NCBI RefSeq assembly: GCF_964340395.1
Contig: NC_135558.1
Coordinates: 13,049,001 to 13,113,000, forward strand
Reading direction: 5' to 3'
DNA: 64,000 nt
Source: Glandiceps talaboti
Taxonomy: Eukaryota > Hemichordata > Enteropneusta > Spengelidae
A program made the translations under genes and the position numbers. Each line of letters opens with the position of its first letter. Positions within the stretch are counted from its first letter, which is position 1. The notes under the pieces were generated by a model. The model saw only the letters and a program-made list of their open reading frames with translations. It made no database searches and was not told the DNA's origin. This document shows positions 22,993 through 33,150 of the stretch, one piece after another.

Positions 22993-23660
22993 TGAATAAA
23001 AATCATTTGCAAATATAACTTGTGTATACTAATATCATAAATATGAGTTTCTATCTCACAAAATGAAACACATTTACATTACAAATTTACAATGTTTAAA
23101 CTCGTTTTAGAAAAAAATGCAATTTTACAGTGTTGTATTTATGTACTTTTAGAAAAATGCAAGGGGCTGTTTTGTTTGTAATGTTTTTACTTTGTTACTT
23201 GACATAAACATAAAGAGATATATGTTGTGATTAAATTTTTTTTTAGAGTATTCCTTCTATCTGATAGCACACTGCAACATTTACATACATAACTTTTTTT
23301 TGAATGCAGGTCTTGTTCTGCTAACTTCAATATTTCGTAGTACAGTACATTTCAATGTAAAATGTGGATAATATTATGAATTTCACTTTTGCAAAAATTA
23401 CGAAAACAGTTACAACATGATTGAAAATAGAATTTGAGCACTTCCTGATTGAAGTAAACACTTTTAATTTATATTTCATATTCTCTATGTACCTGTGAAG
23501 GATAAAACATATTGATATTATCAATTTTGTTTTTGTTTATATCCCTCGCAAAAGACGCACCGTTTCGGAGCTTCAGTTCATATAATATGCTGTTTCGGCA
23601 ATCTGTTTTACTGTCCCGCAAACGCCACAATGTACTGCAACATGCGAAATATATATCTCA

Positions 23661-23674
23661 CCACAAGAGGGCAG
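23661..23674 (+). promoter_or_regulatory. CTCF-like motif
   Basis: CCACAAGAGGGCAG agrees with the CTCF core consensus CCASYAGRKGGCRS at 13 of 14 positions. It is a single site with no supporting context. Confidence 0.2.
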
Positions 23675-24201
23675 CAGGTGGTATCAAGCGTCGAGAGATA
23701 ATTCATGGGTCACATGTTCGATTTGAAGCGTCCCGATTGGTTAATTCGATGCCGTGTCCTACCCCTCTGTATTACAAGTTTAAGCAAGGAATGCGTTTGA
23801 GCTCGAGCTCGAGCACGGCAAGCAGCGCGTCACACATCGGCGCAGCGCATCAGCTGTCGCGAGCGAACTAAGCGTCAAATTTTGCATGCACCATGATCAT
23901 GTTCCATTAAATCATTACAGACAAAATATATCCATATAGTTTCTTTTCCTTTATTCTTTTTTGGAGTCTTCAATATTTATATAAACTTTTTCCGCGATTA
24001 TTAAAAATGTTTCATTTTTTAAAAGACCGGAAAGTGTACAAATACATACCCAAAATAACAAATATGTGTAGACATGTATAATGAGTTTATTAAAATAAAC
24101 TACAAATAAAGAAGTAAGTATGTAAACGTTACTCATAGCTAACTTGGGCCTTTATTACCTGGATAATATTATCATTTATGGGTTTCACCAGAATTGTTGC
24201 C

Positions 24202-24916
24202 TCATGCCCCTGGTCTAAGTCGACACATTACCACGAAAAATTGGTTCATTGGTGACAGTTTCTGTGTTGAGAAAACATCATCGTTGTAGAAATACTCGAA
24301 GCAAATCCCGAATCTCTCAAAATCAGGAAACCCTGTGTTGAAAGAAATGGCTAAGTCGTCATCTTTGAATTTTCCTATCCCAAATTTCTTGGCTTCCATG
24401 TCACAATTGTTGCTTCGCAAGATACTGTTTTCTGTTTGCAGTTTATCGTTTAACGACTGTAGTTCTGCCACGTTCCGTTGACACTCTTGGAGTTTCGTTA
24501 ACAATCTGTCAACTTCCCGTTTGAGGAAGGAAATAATGGCGTCTGCATTTTCCCTTTTTTTGGGTACTCACGGTTGTGGTTGACGTGGAAGCTGCGGTAG
24601 CTTCTGGACTTCTAGGCACTGTGGTTACGGGTGATTCTAGCTCTGGCATAAATGTCTCTGGTGTAATTATTGTCCTGATCTTTGGTGGCTTTCTCGGCAT
24701 AGGTTGCCTTGACGTCTTCTTGCCTGCTGTCTTCTTGCCTCCGGCAAAATGAACACTGCATATTCGTGTGTTTTTCGAATCCAACTTCGCATTGTCGTTT
24801 CTCATTAGCTGGAAATAACGCTTCTTCAAGGTTTTCTCCTTGGGTATGCGGTAAAATTGCACATTTTTGGTATTTTTTGAACTATTATGGCAGCGTGGAA
24901 CACAGCAGTGCTTCAT
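24202..24916 (-). pseudogene. THAP-domain transposase-derived relic (Harbinger/ISL2EU-like)
   Basis: The first frame (24916 down to 24509) starts with a THAP zinc finger: C5/C9 then C53-S-V-H56 in the C2CH pattern, followed by a basic and Ser/Thr-rich linker. After an A7 run near 24555 the reading moves to the next frame (down to 24202). That frame encodes a coiled coil (KREVDRLLTKLQEC..NDKLQTENSIL) and a segment like the helix-turn-helix that precedes DDE_Tnp_4 transposase domains (NTGFPDFERF..KLSPMNQFFVVMCRLRPG). It stops there, and the DDE catalytic domain is absent. A 1-nt slip in the A run explains the frame change. A GTGAGT lies close by, but an intron of fewer than 30 nt is unlikely. 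Family call is firm for THAP, moderate for the rest. Confidence 0.75.
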
Positions 24917-25019
24917 ACCTGTACATTGAGTGTAACATCATAACATGTGTAAAGACGCTATACCCTCAGGGGACGCACACACGGAAGAACATCGCCCTCC
25001 CGGTTGAAAATATAAAGGA

Positions 25020-25800
25020 GAATTCAATAATATCGCAGATTAATTGAGCGCGAACAGAAACAGTCGTTATAGGATATATACTCCCGTACAGATATCCAGT
25101 ACGGATGATTGAATATATACTTTAAGAAAGTATGTACATTTATATGTACATTTATATTATTAAACAATGATGTGATAATACCTTCCATGTGATTGGATGT
25201 ACAGTAAACGATGACGTCATCGGTGATAATTAACTTAAAATGAGATCGTCAGCGAAAAAACTTATCGTATACACTAAGACAATATGCTCTCAGTAATCTA
25301 TTCCATAACAAAACAATCACATTATTTTTACACTCAACTGATCGCAATATGTTAATACCTAGTTTTCTGGTCAGTAAACCGATAAGAGTGCTGGCCCTCA
25401 TTGGACATCTTGGGAAATAAGTGTTTATATACTTAAAAGAACTAGCCAGTATAAATGAAAGATTATTATTGTTTTTATTAAGAGCAAGTGTTAAAACGAT
25501 CAGTCTGGTAGTCTAATTTTAGAAGTGCATTTAATCACAGGCTCACCACTATTTTTATGCAATTAGTTGAAATTGCCGAAATAGTACCTTTTTTTGGTCT
25601 GTGACAATAAAACAACATTTCGAGTTCCAAATTTAGTATATTCCCTGCTGCATACTGTACAAAATATAATCGTTGTATACAGTGTGTCAACTTGTTGAAA
25701 TGCGTGTTTCGTGTCACAATGTTCATAGTTCCATGGTACTTTTTTATTTGCCCTTTTCTGATAAATTGATTTTCTGATTAAACTGGTCACACTTACGTCT
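25020..25800 (-). repeat. Gal3ST 3'-flank repeat, member 4
   Basis: Closest to member 3 (10560-11240). It also keeps the last segment seen next to gene A, TTTTCTGATAAATTG..GGTCACAC, leading directly into the Gal3ST C-terminal relic. Confidence 0.85.
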
Positions 25801-25854
25801 TCAATGCTGCCGTTCGGTTATCAATTTCAACCACTCTCTCGTCACTAAAATTGC
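25801..25854 (-). pseudogene. Gal3ST C-terminal relic (last 17 codons)
   Basis: TCA at 25801-25803 is the TGA stop on the minus strand. Before it the codons read AILVTREWLKLITERQH, matching the C-terminus of gene A (AILVTKEWMELITKRQH). Similarity stops abruptly at about 25854, so the rest of this unit's gene was deleted. Differences from genes A and B show it is an old, independent unit. Confidence 0.85.
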
Positions 25855-26137
25855 ACTGGTGTCTGTATGCTGAGTGTGAATGTACCCGTCGAAGACATTG
25901 GAGTTAATTCCTGACTTGTTTTGGCTCATTTTGGGTTGGTTTTGGCTAGTTTAGGGTAGTTTATTATTGGTCGTTGGCTTGTTCTAGACGGAAATACCAG
26001 ACTTTGGCTCATTTGGGTCGTAGCAAAATTTATCAAAGACCTGCACATACAAATTATAATCATGCAATGTACATGTAGAGTTCAATTTGTTGTGACTATA
26101 ATAATACATATAATGTGTGTGTTGTGCTGATAAAGGT
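25855..26137. other. No gene recognised
   Basis: Sequence beyond the Gal3ST deletion breakpoint. It contains short imperfect tandem repeats of a GGTT.TTGGCT-like unit (25918-25985). Confidence 0.4.
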
Positions 26138-26241
26138 AGTCTGTAAGGTACGTCGTGACAGGGCGCCCTCACACATCGGCCAACCCTTAGTGATATAAAG
26201 ACGTCGGTGAGGGCGAAACGTCACGACGTATCTTACAGTCT
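26138..26241. repeat. Inverted repeat, 35-bp imperfect arms
   Basis: The left arm (26138-26172) and right arm (26207-26241) pair at most positions around a 34-nt loop. They share CTGTAAG.TACGTCGTGAC and CGCCCTCAC. The right arm contains GGCGAAACGTCACGACGTA, similar in layout to the GAAA/stem III/GTA part of the hammerheads seen elsewhere, but no CTGANGA core is present. Confidence 0.7.
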
Positions 26242-26508
26242 AACTTGCAGGGAAAATCGTCCAATACTTTTTCAATATAGTCTAGTTAAAGGTTTAGCGT
26301 TAATAGGCATTTCAATATATAACTGACACCTAAGTTACGGTTTGACGATATTTTTTTGAAGTTTACGAAAAATGTAGAAATTGGCTATTCCAGATGACTA
26401 AAATACCAGGCTCGTGGTTATTCTCGTGTAATTATACTGAAAGTCCTTGAGTCTCTCTGGCATGGTCCATCATACATACATAGTCGAATTATTGTTTTAA
26501 CTCTACAG

Positions 26509-26565
26509 GCAATGCATAACTAAGACTATCAGAATCCATGTAGAATAGAGAGACTGCTATGAAAG
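26509..26565 (+). pseudogene. Decayed copy of the candidate exon at 18275
   Basis: Same acceptor (TTTTAACTCTACAG) and a donor (GAAAG|GTAATA). The body is nearly identical to the first copy over its first 45 bases, but with AACTAA in place of AACTAT, which gives an in-frame stop, and a rearranged 3' end. Confidence 0.3.
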
Positions 26566-29500
26566 GTAATATACATTCACGTGCATAAATGCTTAACGTA
26601 AACACATTTCTCAACGTAAGAGTTTTCCACAATAGAGGCCAGAAAAAAAGTAGTTCGAGACGGGGTGCTGTTCCAGAAGAACCTGGGTTGAGAATGAATT
26701 ACCATCTAGATTTGGAAAGTAAACTGTCGTTTCATACATCTTGATCTGTCGAGTTATTCCAGGGTGCTACGTGTGTTCTCCGTACGAGAGTGATAGTTGT
26801 GTGAACGTATATTATACCCCAGATATATACATCGTTAGTGTTATCAGGTACAGGCTTGCAAAAAGTAGTTTTTCAGTGGGCGGGCAATTTTTTCGATCGG
26901 TAGCGGGAGGGGAGTAAACAAGGAGGAATTGCGGCGGGGAAATCCTGATGTTGATACACAGTGAGAGGGGAAACACGGAATTGTGGCAGGGGATGGGGGA
27001 GCGCACATTGTGTACGTCAAAATGAATTGTTGGCATAACTTATAACAAGTTTTCGGGTGGGGGTAAAGCATTCATAAATGGGTGGGCAGTAGGCTGGCAT
27101 GCAAGTTGAAGCCCAGTGGGAGGGAGGTAGGAAGGACCCATAACCTTCACCACCAGTGGGAGGGTACATAAGAACAGCTAAACACCCTACACAATTTGTA
27201 GGGGTAATAATATTAAAAACATCATTTTTGGTCACAACATATAATTAATGAAAAACCACAAATCTGCCCCGTTGGCTGCAACTGGAATAGAGAGAACGAC
27301 ATTCGACAATATTTTACCCGATCGAGTGAATATTAATAATTTAAAAGTACGGGAATTAATACACATTCACTATGTCAACTAAGGACGTCAGATATCTGCA
27401 TTGAAGGAGGTAAAATAAACACTGACTACCCCTCCATCACTACTAGCAACTGCCTTAAGGTCAAGTATTCTTTGTCAATGCAACACTGTAAATACCCAAG
27501 AACTCTCGTCAACATCTGGGCACAGAAAAAGTGTGTCACTGAACTAGCCATTACGGTGTACATACACAACAGATCTTGAGTTCCGACCAGATCAATGCGA
27601 CATTATGTTTCTGTCCAAAGGTAACGATATAGACTTTTACTGCCAACCATAGGTTAAAACAGGAAGTTGCAACATCACTAGTACTACTACAACACTTATA
27701 TGAAATCATCGCCAATTGCAGACCTCAAATTGTACTTAGTACACCTGGTGATTTTCAAAATGATTGTTGATAGCAATATACTAGTAATTTATTTGTGGTA
27801 TTTTCCAGTCGCTTATAAGAATAGTTAAGATTACATTTACAATCAATATAAATATAAACATATCAAATTAAGGGAAAATGACTACTGGTCATAAGGACAG
27901 ACAGCTAGCGAAAGCTGCTGGTCCTTACGAAAAACTGCTGCGCCATACTCAACGCAGTTCCCATTCATTCTCGCATTAGTTCTGTTAATCATTGAATGTA
28001 TTCATGTCATGCAAATTACAAATACAAATACATAGATTGTGGAAAATATGAATGAATCGTTCATCTAAATTATCTGAAAATCTCAACGAGATCAGAGTCT
28101 TCGCCTGCCCCACTGTTTGATTCACTAAATTCTGAATCACGTGATCCAAGTCAGATTCATTGTCTGTGTCAACAACACCTCAAGGTAGAAGCAACAACAT
28201 TGAATGCATCATGAAGTTGAGATTGTTTGTCAGCCCTTGAAGGTTGGTCTACGACTACGATGGATGTTAAACGGCTACTCTTTGACCTTCTGTTTGAGCA
28301 TAAGCTACAAGATTTGAATGACGAAAGTTCGCTAACCCCACGACAAATGGACACTAGAATTTACCAGAGATGTACTTGATGATACCAGTACTTTGTGAGC
28401 AGACAGCTGGCATGGCCGTATGCACTGCGACACGGCTTGCAGTACATCTTCTCGCTGTAGTACATTAACCCGTTAGTAATTTTGTCTGCCAAGAAGTTGT
28501 GTTTTTGTTTTGTTCCGATGTTTAACAAAGCAAACGCTATAATTCCTGTGACGTTAACGCAAATAATTAGACGGAAGCGAAGCAAATATTAGTCGCTAAG
28601 TTGGATGGATTTTCTGCTAAATTACGCCTTACTACCTACCAAAAAAATCGGACATTTCCTAACTCCGACATTAATTACAAATAGAGCCTTCAGGACTCAA
28701 ATAATGTTCACAGGTATCACGTCAAAATCGCCAAAAGTAGCAACGCATTTTTTGAAACGGGAAGTACGCTGACATTTTGCTCACGTTTTCAGCTCTATCT
28801 TGTCTATTAGAGTTTGCCCAGCAGGAAGTATAACGTTTCTTTCCCGTTAAACATCGGAACAAAAAAACCCACAAAAACAGAAGAAAACACCCTCAAAATC
28901 ACAACAAACGCTACAGTCATTGCCGCTTAAAACGATCTTCTTCAATTCTTGTATTCTTTCTGCTGTGTTGGCGTCTTCCTTGTCTGTCTTTTTCTCTTAC
29001 TTCTTCGGAGGCTCATAGCCGCCTTATAATCACTACATACATTTGTACTTAAAAACACAGCGTGGAACTGTCTCAAACACGTTAACAGTTTCGTATACTT
29101 CGAACATTAATTAAACCTTTACAGTGATTATGGCAGAGATATGCTGCGAAAGATGAGTCTGAATGTCTAAGACGTTCTGATTAGTCAAGACACAAATAAT
29201 TAGAGAAATTCAACCGATCGTGTGATTTCCAACAATAAAAAAGTAAATGCTGTACGCTACACCAGACTAGATATCAACATTGACAACAACACTTAGAGCT
29301 AGCTCCGACGCTTGACAGGTTGATTTCACGTACTTCCTTAGGAAATATCTTTGAATAAATATTATTATTCACTCCAAATTTCAATTGTCACAAGGACCGA
29401 CAAGTTGTTGTAATTTGGAAATATGTTGGTCTCTGACCAACGGACAGGCGTTAATTTTGCATGCGGCTGAATTTATCATGAATACAAATGGCTTTGCTAA

Positions 29501-31071
29501 ATTATTAACTGCATTCAAACTGACCAGCTCGCAGAGAAGATAATGTGTGTGTGTGTGTGGGGGGGGGGGATTTTGGGGCCTTGAAATAAATTGAAGGTTC
29601 AAAGGGAGGGGCATGAATTTGTGATGGTCTAAAAGGGGGGGGGGCGAAACATTTTGCTCATTATTTGAGCCAAATTAAACCCCAGGAGCGGTCGTTTACC
29701 GTGATAAAAAATTCTAAAACCTCTATTCAGGGATGAGTTGGGTGACAGCAATGCGAATGTATTTGTGTATGCCTTCCTCTGTCTGTCTCTTTATTTCTCT
29801 CTCTAGTCTCTGTCACGGTATCTCTGTCTCTCTCTGTCTCTCTTTTTTCTCTTTGGAGAGGTTTTTGAACATTCAAACCTTACCAGGAGCAGTCGTGTGT
29901 CTACCAGAATATCCAAAAAAGTGTAGGTAATATAGCCATACAGATGTATAATAATGTATTGACTCGAGTAAAATTGGGGTATTGAAGACAATTTTCAAGT
30001 ACTCTATGGCTTCCAATAATGTGTATGGTTTGAAATTTTATGCCATTAAATGGCCTCCTACATGTCCTTATATTTTTGGTTACAAAGTGCTTACTGTGGG
30101 AGGGAGGACACCCCTCTCACACTAGCTATCATGGGGATGCTGTTTCTGCACAGAATCAAGATTGAAAGATAAAACCCTGCTAACTAAGTATCGCTAAGTA
30201 CAGCCCAATGTGAGACCTTTTTCGTAAAGCCCAGATATATTTGTATAGAAATCTCTCATTGTTATGTATGGACGCTAGCGCTGAAGTTGATTTCCACTGT
30301 TAGTTTAATGTAGCATACCATACTGTACATCTCTGAAGTGGAGCTGGTGGGGGTTGGGGAGGGGTATTGTATAATTACACATTCAAATATGTGGGGGGCT
30401 ACAAAAAATCCTGGGTTCATTTCGAGTGGGGGGCATGAAATGTTTTGAAAGCGCGAAGGGGGGGGGGTGCGAAAATTTGTTTGACCAAACAATTTCTCCC
30501 CAGCCGTAGCCGCTATTTTAACAACCCATAACTTATTTAGCCTTCTGCTAATGCATATAATGCATAAAGCCAGTCAAGGTTTTGCAATAAATCTCTGTCG
30601 ATGATTGATATTAGAGGTACACCATTTAATTTCGGGGGGTGGGGGAGGATTTTCGAAAAAAAACATTTGTTGTACCCCTACTTGCCAAAAAAAAAGAATT
30701 TGCTGTCTACTTACTTCGGAAAATATTGCTGTCGTGGTTGAAAAAATTATTGTTGGGTCCAACCCCTCCCCCCCAATCAAATGGTTTACCCTTAATGTGA
30801 ATTTTGAACTTGTATACAACAATGTACATGTACATGTGTAACTACGTCTGTATTGTTACAAGTTAAAGATTGAAAGATTTCCTTCTGTTGTAAAGTTCAA
30901 TATCTTGAGTTTTTGGAAAATACATGATAGTGACGTTCTTGGAAACACGGGAATAAACACTGGAAATGGTTTAGTAACACTACAAACGACTCCCATGTCA
31001 GTTAGAATTGACATCACCCTAAGTTGTTGCAATTTACTTCAACACATGAGTGAAGTATCCAGGTTATTAAC
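26566..31071. other. Gene-poor stretch with G-rich degenerate repeats
   Basis: No gene was recognised over about 4.5 kb. G-rich patches occur at 26870-27170, 29551-29645 and 30345-30500. The last two share the order GGGGCATGAA, then a long G run, then GCGAAA, and look like diverged members of one repeat. Small minus-strand frames near 28169-28585 contain a CKPC-type Cys pair but no definable domain. Confidence 0.5.
30614..30795. mobile_element. Small foldback element with G-rich inverted ends
   Basis: The left end (ACACCATTTAATTTCGGGGGG..GGGGGAGG) and the reverse complement of the right end (AAACCATTTGATTGGGGGGGG..GGGG) match over about 30 bp. That makes a ~180-bp unit with terminal inverted repeats. 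It has no coding capacity. Ends and target duplication are not certain. Confidence 0.5.
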
Positions 31072-32676
31072 ATGAAACACCATATACATTTTGGACACAA
31101 ATCGACAATGCTAATGTCAACTAGAGCGTTTCGTACAGCGTGGCTTATTCTACTTTTATTTGGTATAATTGGCCTTGTCGTCACGGTTTGGTATGGCACC
31201 ATTGAAGATATGGAATGGAGAATTGTGAAAAATAGCCACCCTGGACCTCGACCAAATCAAGCATATTTCGAAAGAAACCCACACATGAGAATTTTTTCAC
31301 CGACTTCTAAATACATCGCTGTTGGAAAAGAAGACAATCAGATTGAGTCGCCATGCGAATGTGCGAACAAGTCGATAACTGACAAGTTGAATTCTACGTC
31401 AAAACTACGGCGTGAACGTGAATTGACAGAGTGGAATAGACAGCATAGGCAATCCAGCGATCCGTTGATGATGTGTGAAGCCTTTACACCACTACGATAT
31501 CCTGCAGGTGGTGTTGCCGTTCAACCACTCAAGTCAACACGTCTACATGGTCTACAATTGCACGTCGCTATCGCTGATTTCCTGCCCGAAGATCAACAGT
31601 TTCAGATTTTGATGAGGTGTCAAGATTCTAAGGGAGTCTTGGTTTTAAGTGAAATGAATGATAACGCGAACGTTTGGATCAATGGGAATGACTCTACCGA
31701 AATGACTATCACAGCTACCAAGGATGGACTACAGGCGATCAATACAGTTTTGGCAAATTTAAACTATAAAAGCACAGTTTATGATATCAATACAAGAGAT
31801 ATAATATATATCACAATGTTAAATTTTGATATCGCTATACACGTTCACATAAAAAAAACCGAAGTACCAACGTTGTACGACCCAGGCCCTTCCGGTGATA
31901 TCAACTCATTGGTAACTATTATCACAAAAACGTTTGAACGGTATGGTTCACTCAAAACACTAATTTCTAGCATACATAAATTTTATCCAAATATGACCAT
32001 CATTGTCGCCGACGATTCCGAGTTTCCTGAAAAAATTAGCATTCCTAATGTGAAGCATTACATTATGCCTTTTGCAGAAGGGTGGTTTGCTGGTAGAAAT
32101 TTAGCACTCAGTCAGGTAAGAACCAAGTACTTCGTTTGGGTAGATGACGACTTTGTGTTCACTAAAGGAACTCGCCTTGAAAATTTCCTCGAAAAATTCA
32201 AACATCCAAACCTGACAATCGACGTTGTAGGTGGGACATTTGGAGACGGAAAAGGTAAACGCAAAAAGTCCACCAATTGCTTCGGTTGTCGTACAATTGA
32301 AGTTACTAATAACTATGAAAATAATGATGGCGACTGTTTGGTTCTCATGAATAACAAGAAATACCATGCTGTAAAAGAATTTCCCAAATGTTTCTTCGCT
32401 GATGGCACTACAAATTTTTTCATGGCCCGAACCAGTACAACCAGGAGCGTTGGATTTGACCCAGTTTATGACAGAGTTGGACATATAGAATTCCACATCG
32501 ATGGATTGGGAAAACTGCGTATGATGGGATGTACAGACGTGAACATTTTACATAAGAAAGTTACGAATAAAAAGTACATAAAATATCGGGGACTTGGACG
32601 ACAATTCAACAAAAACCGAAGTTCGTGCAACTTACACACACTATTCAAGAACAATTTGAAGTGCTTTAATTTCTAG
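31072..32676 (+). CDS. Beta-1,4-N-acetylgalactosaminyltransferase (GM2/GD2-synthase-like)
   Basis: Intact 534-codon gene in a single exon, the same length as the vertebrate enzyme (about 533). Layout is that of a Golgi type II glycosyltransferase: a short basic tail, a membrane anchor at residues 23-42 (AWLILLLFGIIGLVVTVW), a stem, then the catalytic domain. Visible GT motifs are VTIITKTFERY (281-291), VADDS (312-316), GWFAGRNLA (337-345), the metal-binding WVDDDFVF with DDD at 358-360, then DVVGGTF, GFDP and EF.IDGLG. It should transfer GalNAc from UDP-GalNAc in beta-1,4 linkage to galactose of a glycolipid or glycan. B4GALNT1-like is favoured over B4GALNT2-like by length. The upstream Met is chosen; Met13 and Met15 are alternatives. 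The lack of introns is unusual for this family. Confidence 0.93.
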   Translation: MKHHIHFGHKSTMLMSTRAFRTAWLILLLFGIIGLVVTVWYGTIEDMEWRIVKNSHPGPRPNQAYFERNPHMRIFSPTSKYIAVGKEDNQIESPCECANKSITDKLNSTSKLRRERELTEWNRQHRQSSDPLMMCEAFTPLRYPAGGVAVQPLKSTRLHGLQLHVAIADFLPEDQQFQILMRCQDSKGVLVLSEMNDNANVWINGNDSTEMTITATKDGLQAINTVLANLNYKSTVYDINTRDIIYITMLNFDIAIHVHIKKTEVPTLYDPGPSGDINSLVTIITKTFERYGSLKTLISSIHKFYPNMTIIVADDSEFPEKISIPNVKHYIMPFAEGWFAGRNLALSQVRTKYFVWVDDDFVFTKGTRLENFLEKFKHPNLTIDVVGGTFGDGKGKRKKSTNCFGCRTIEVTNNYENNDGDCLVLMNNKKYHAVKEFPKCFFADGTTNFFMARTSTTRSVGFDPVYDRVGHIEFHIDGLGKLRMMGCTDVNILHKKVTNKKYIKYRGLGRQFNKNRSSCNLHTLFKNNLKCFNF

Positions 32677-33150
32677 TTAAATTTCTCTGGACAATTCTCG
32701 AATACTTTCTAACATCATAATTAATGTTCCATTTCAACTAAACGTAAATTGCCCTATTTCAATTCCTCAAAAATTTCCACTGTATTTTAACAACATTAGG
32801 CAACATTTTGAGGCAATTCATGACACTGTTATGATTTGGTTTTAGACGATCGGAAGCAAAATTGAAAATAATTTAGAGTGGACACCATGTTGTTTAGAAA
32901 AAACGCTATTCATAGTTGTTTGTATGGAACAAAAAACAGTGATATATTCATTTAGCATCAAAGACAAGTAGGAAATAGTCATAAAAGTGTCAACATTCTT
33001 TCGTTTGAAGTTGTGTGATTTCTTATTTCATTTAATAAATGCAGTTCTGGTGTGTGTTTTTTTCTACTTGGAGAACAGAGTAGCCTATGAAATATCCACC
33101 AGTATTGATACATAGACATTGAATGTTGTATTACACTTCTCGTGACTCTA
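32677..33150 (+). other. B4GALNT 3' flank / probable 3' UTR
   Basis: This flank is repeated with few changes after the pseudogene (36449-36934), so it is part of the tandem unit. Confidence 0.6.
33034..33039 (+). terminator. Candidate polyadenylation signal
   Basis: AATAAA about 360 bp after the B4GALNT stop codon. It is also present in the second unit (TTCAATAAATGC near 36829). It is the first canonical signal in the flank. Confidence 0.4.

Larger units (their letters stand above)
22995..25017. mobile_element. ~2-kb insertion carrying a THAP transposase relic
   Basis: Copy X reads straight from CAATATGAAT into TCAAATCCACAATATCGCAG (about 10540-10562). Copy Y has about 2.0 kb between CAATATGAAT and AATTCAATAATATCGCAG. 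GAAT is present at both edges and could be a target duplication. No clear terminal inverted repeats were seen by eye. The inserted DNA carries the THAP pseudogene (24202-24916) and a GC-rich patch at 23760-23870. Boundaries are approximate. Confidence 0.55.

Noticed and set aside
23512-23871. 119-codon plus frame with GC-rich Ser stretch
   Set aside because: No motif, and lies in the inserted segment. The Ser run comes from a GAGCTC repeat.
24540-24570. Very short intron in the THAP gene using GTGAGT
   Set aside because: It would be under 30 nt. A one-base slip in the A7 run explains the frame change more simply.
32101-32654. Minus-strand frames of 131 and 62 codons opposite B4GALNT
   Set aside because: Shadows of the real gene. 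Their duplicate at 35978-36426 mirrors them only because the DNA is duplicated.
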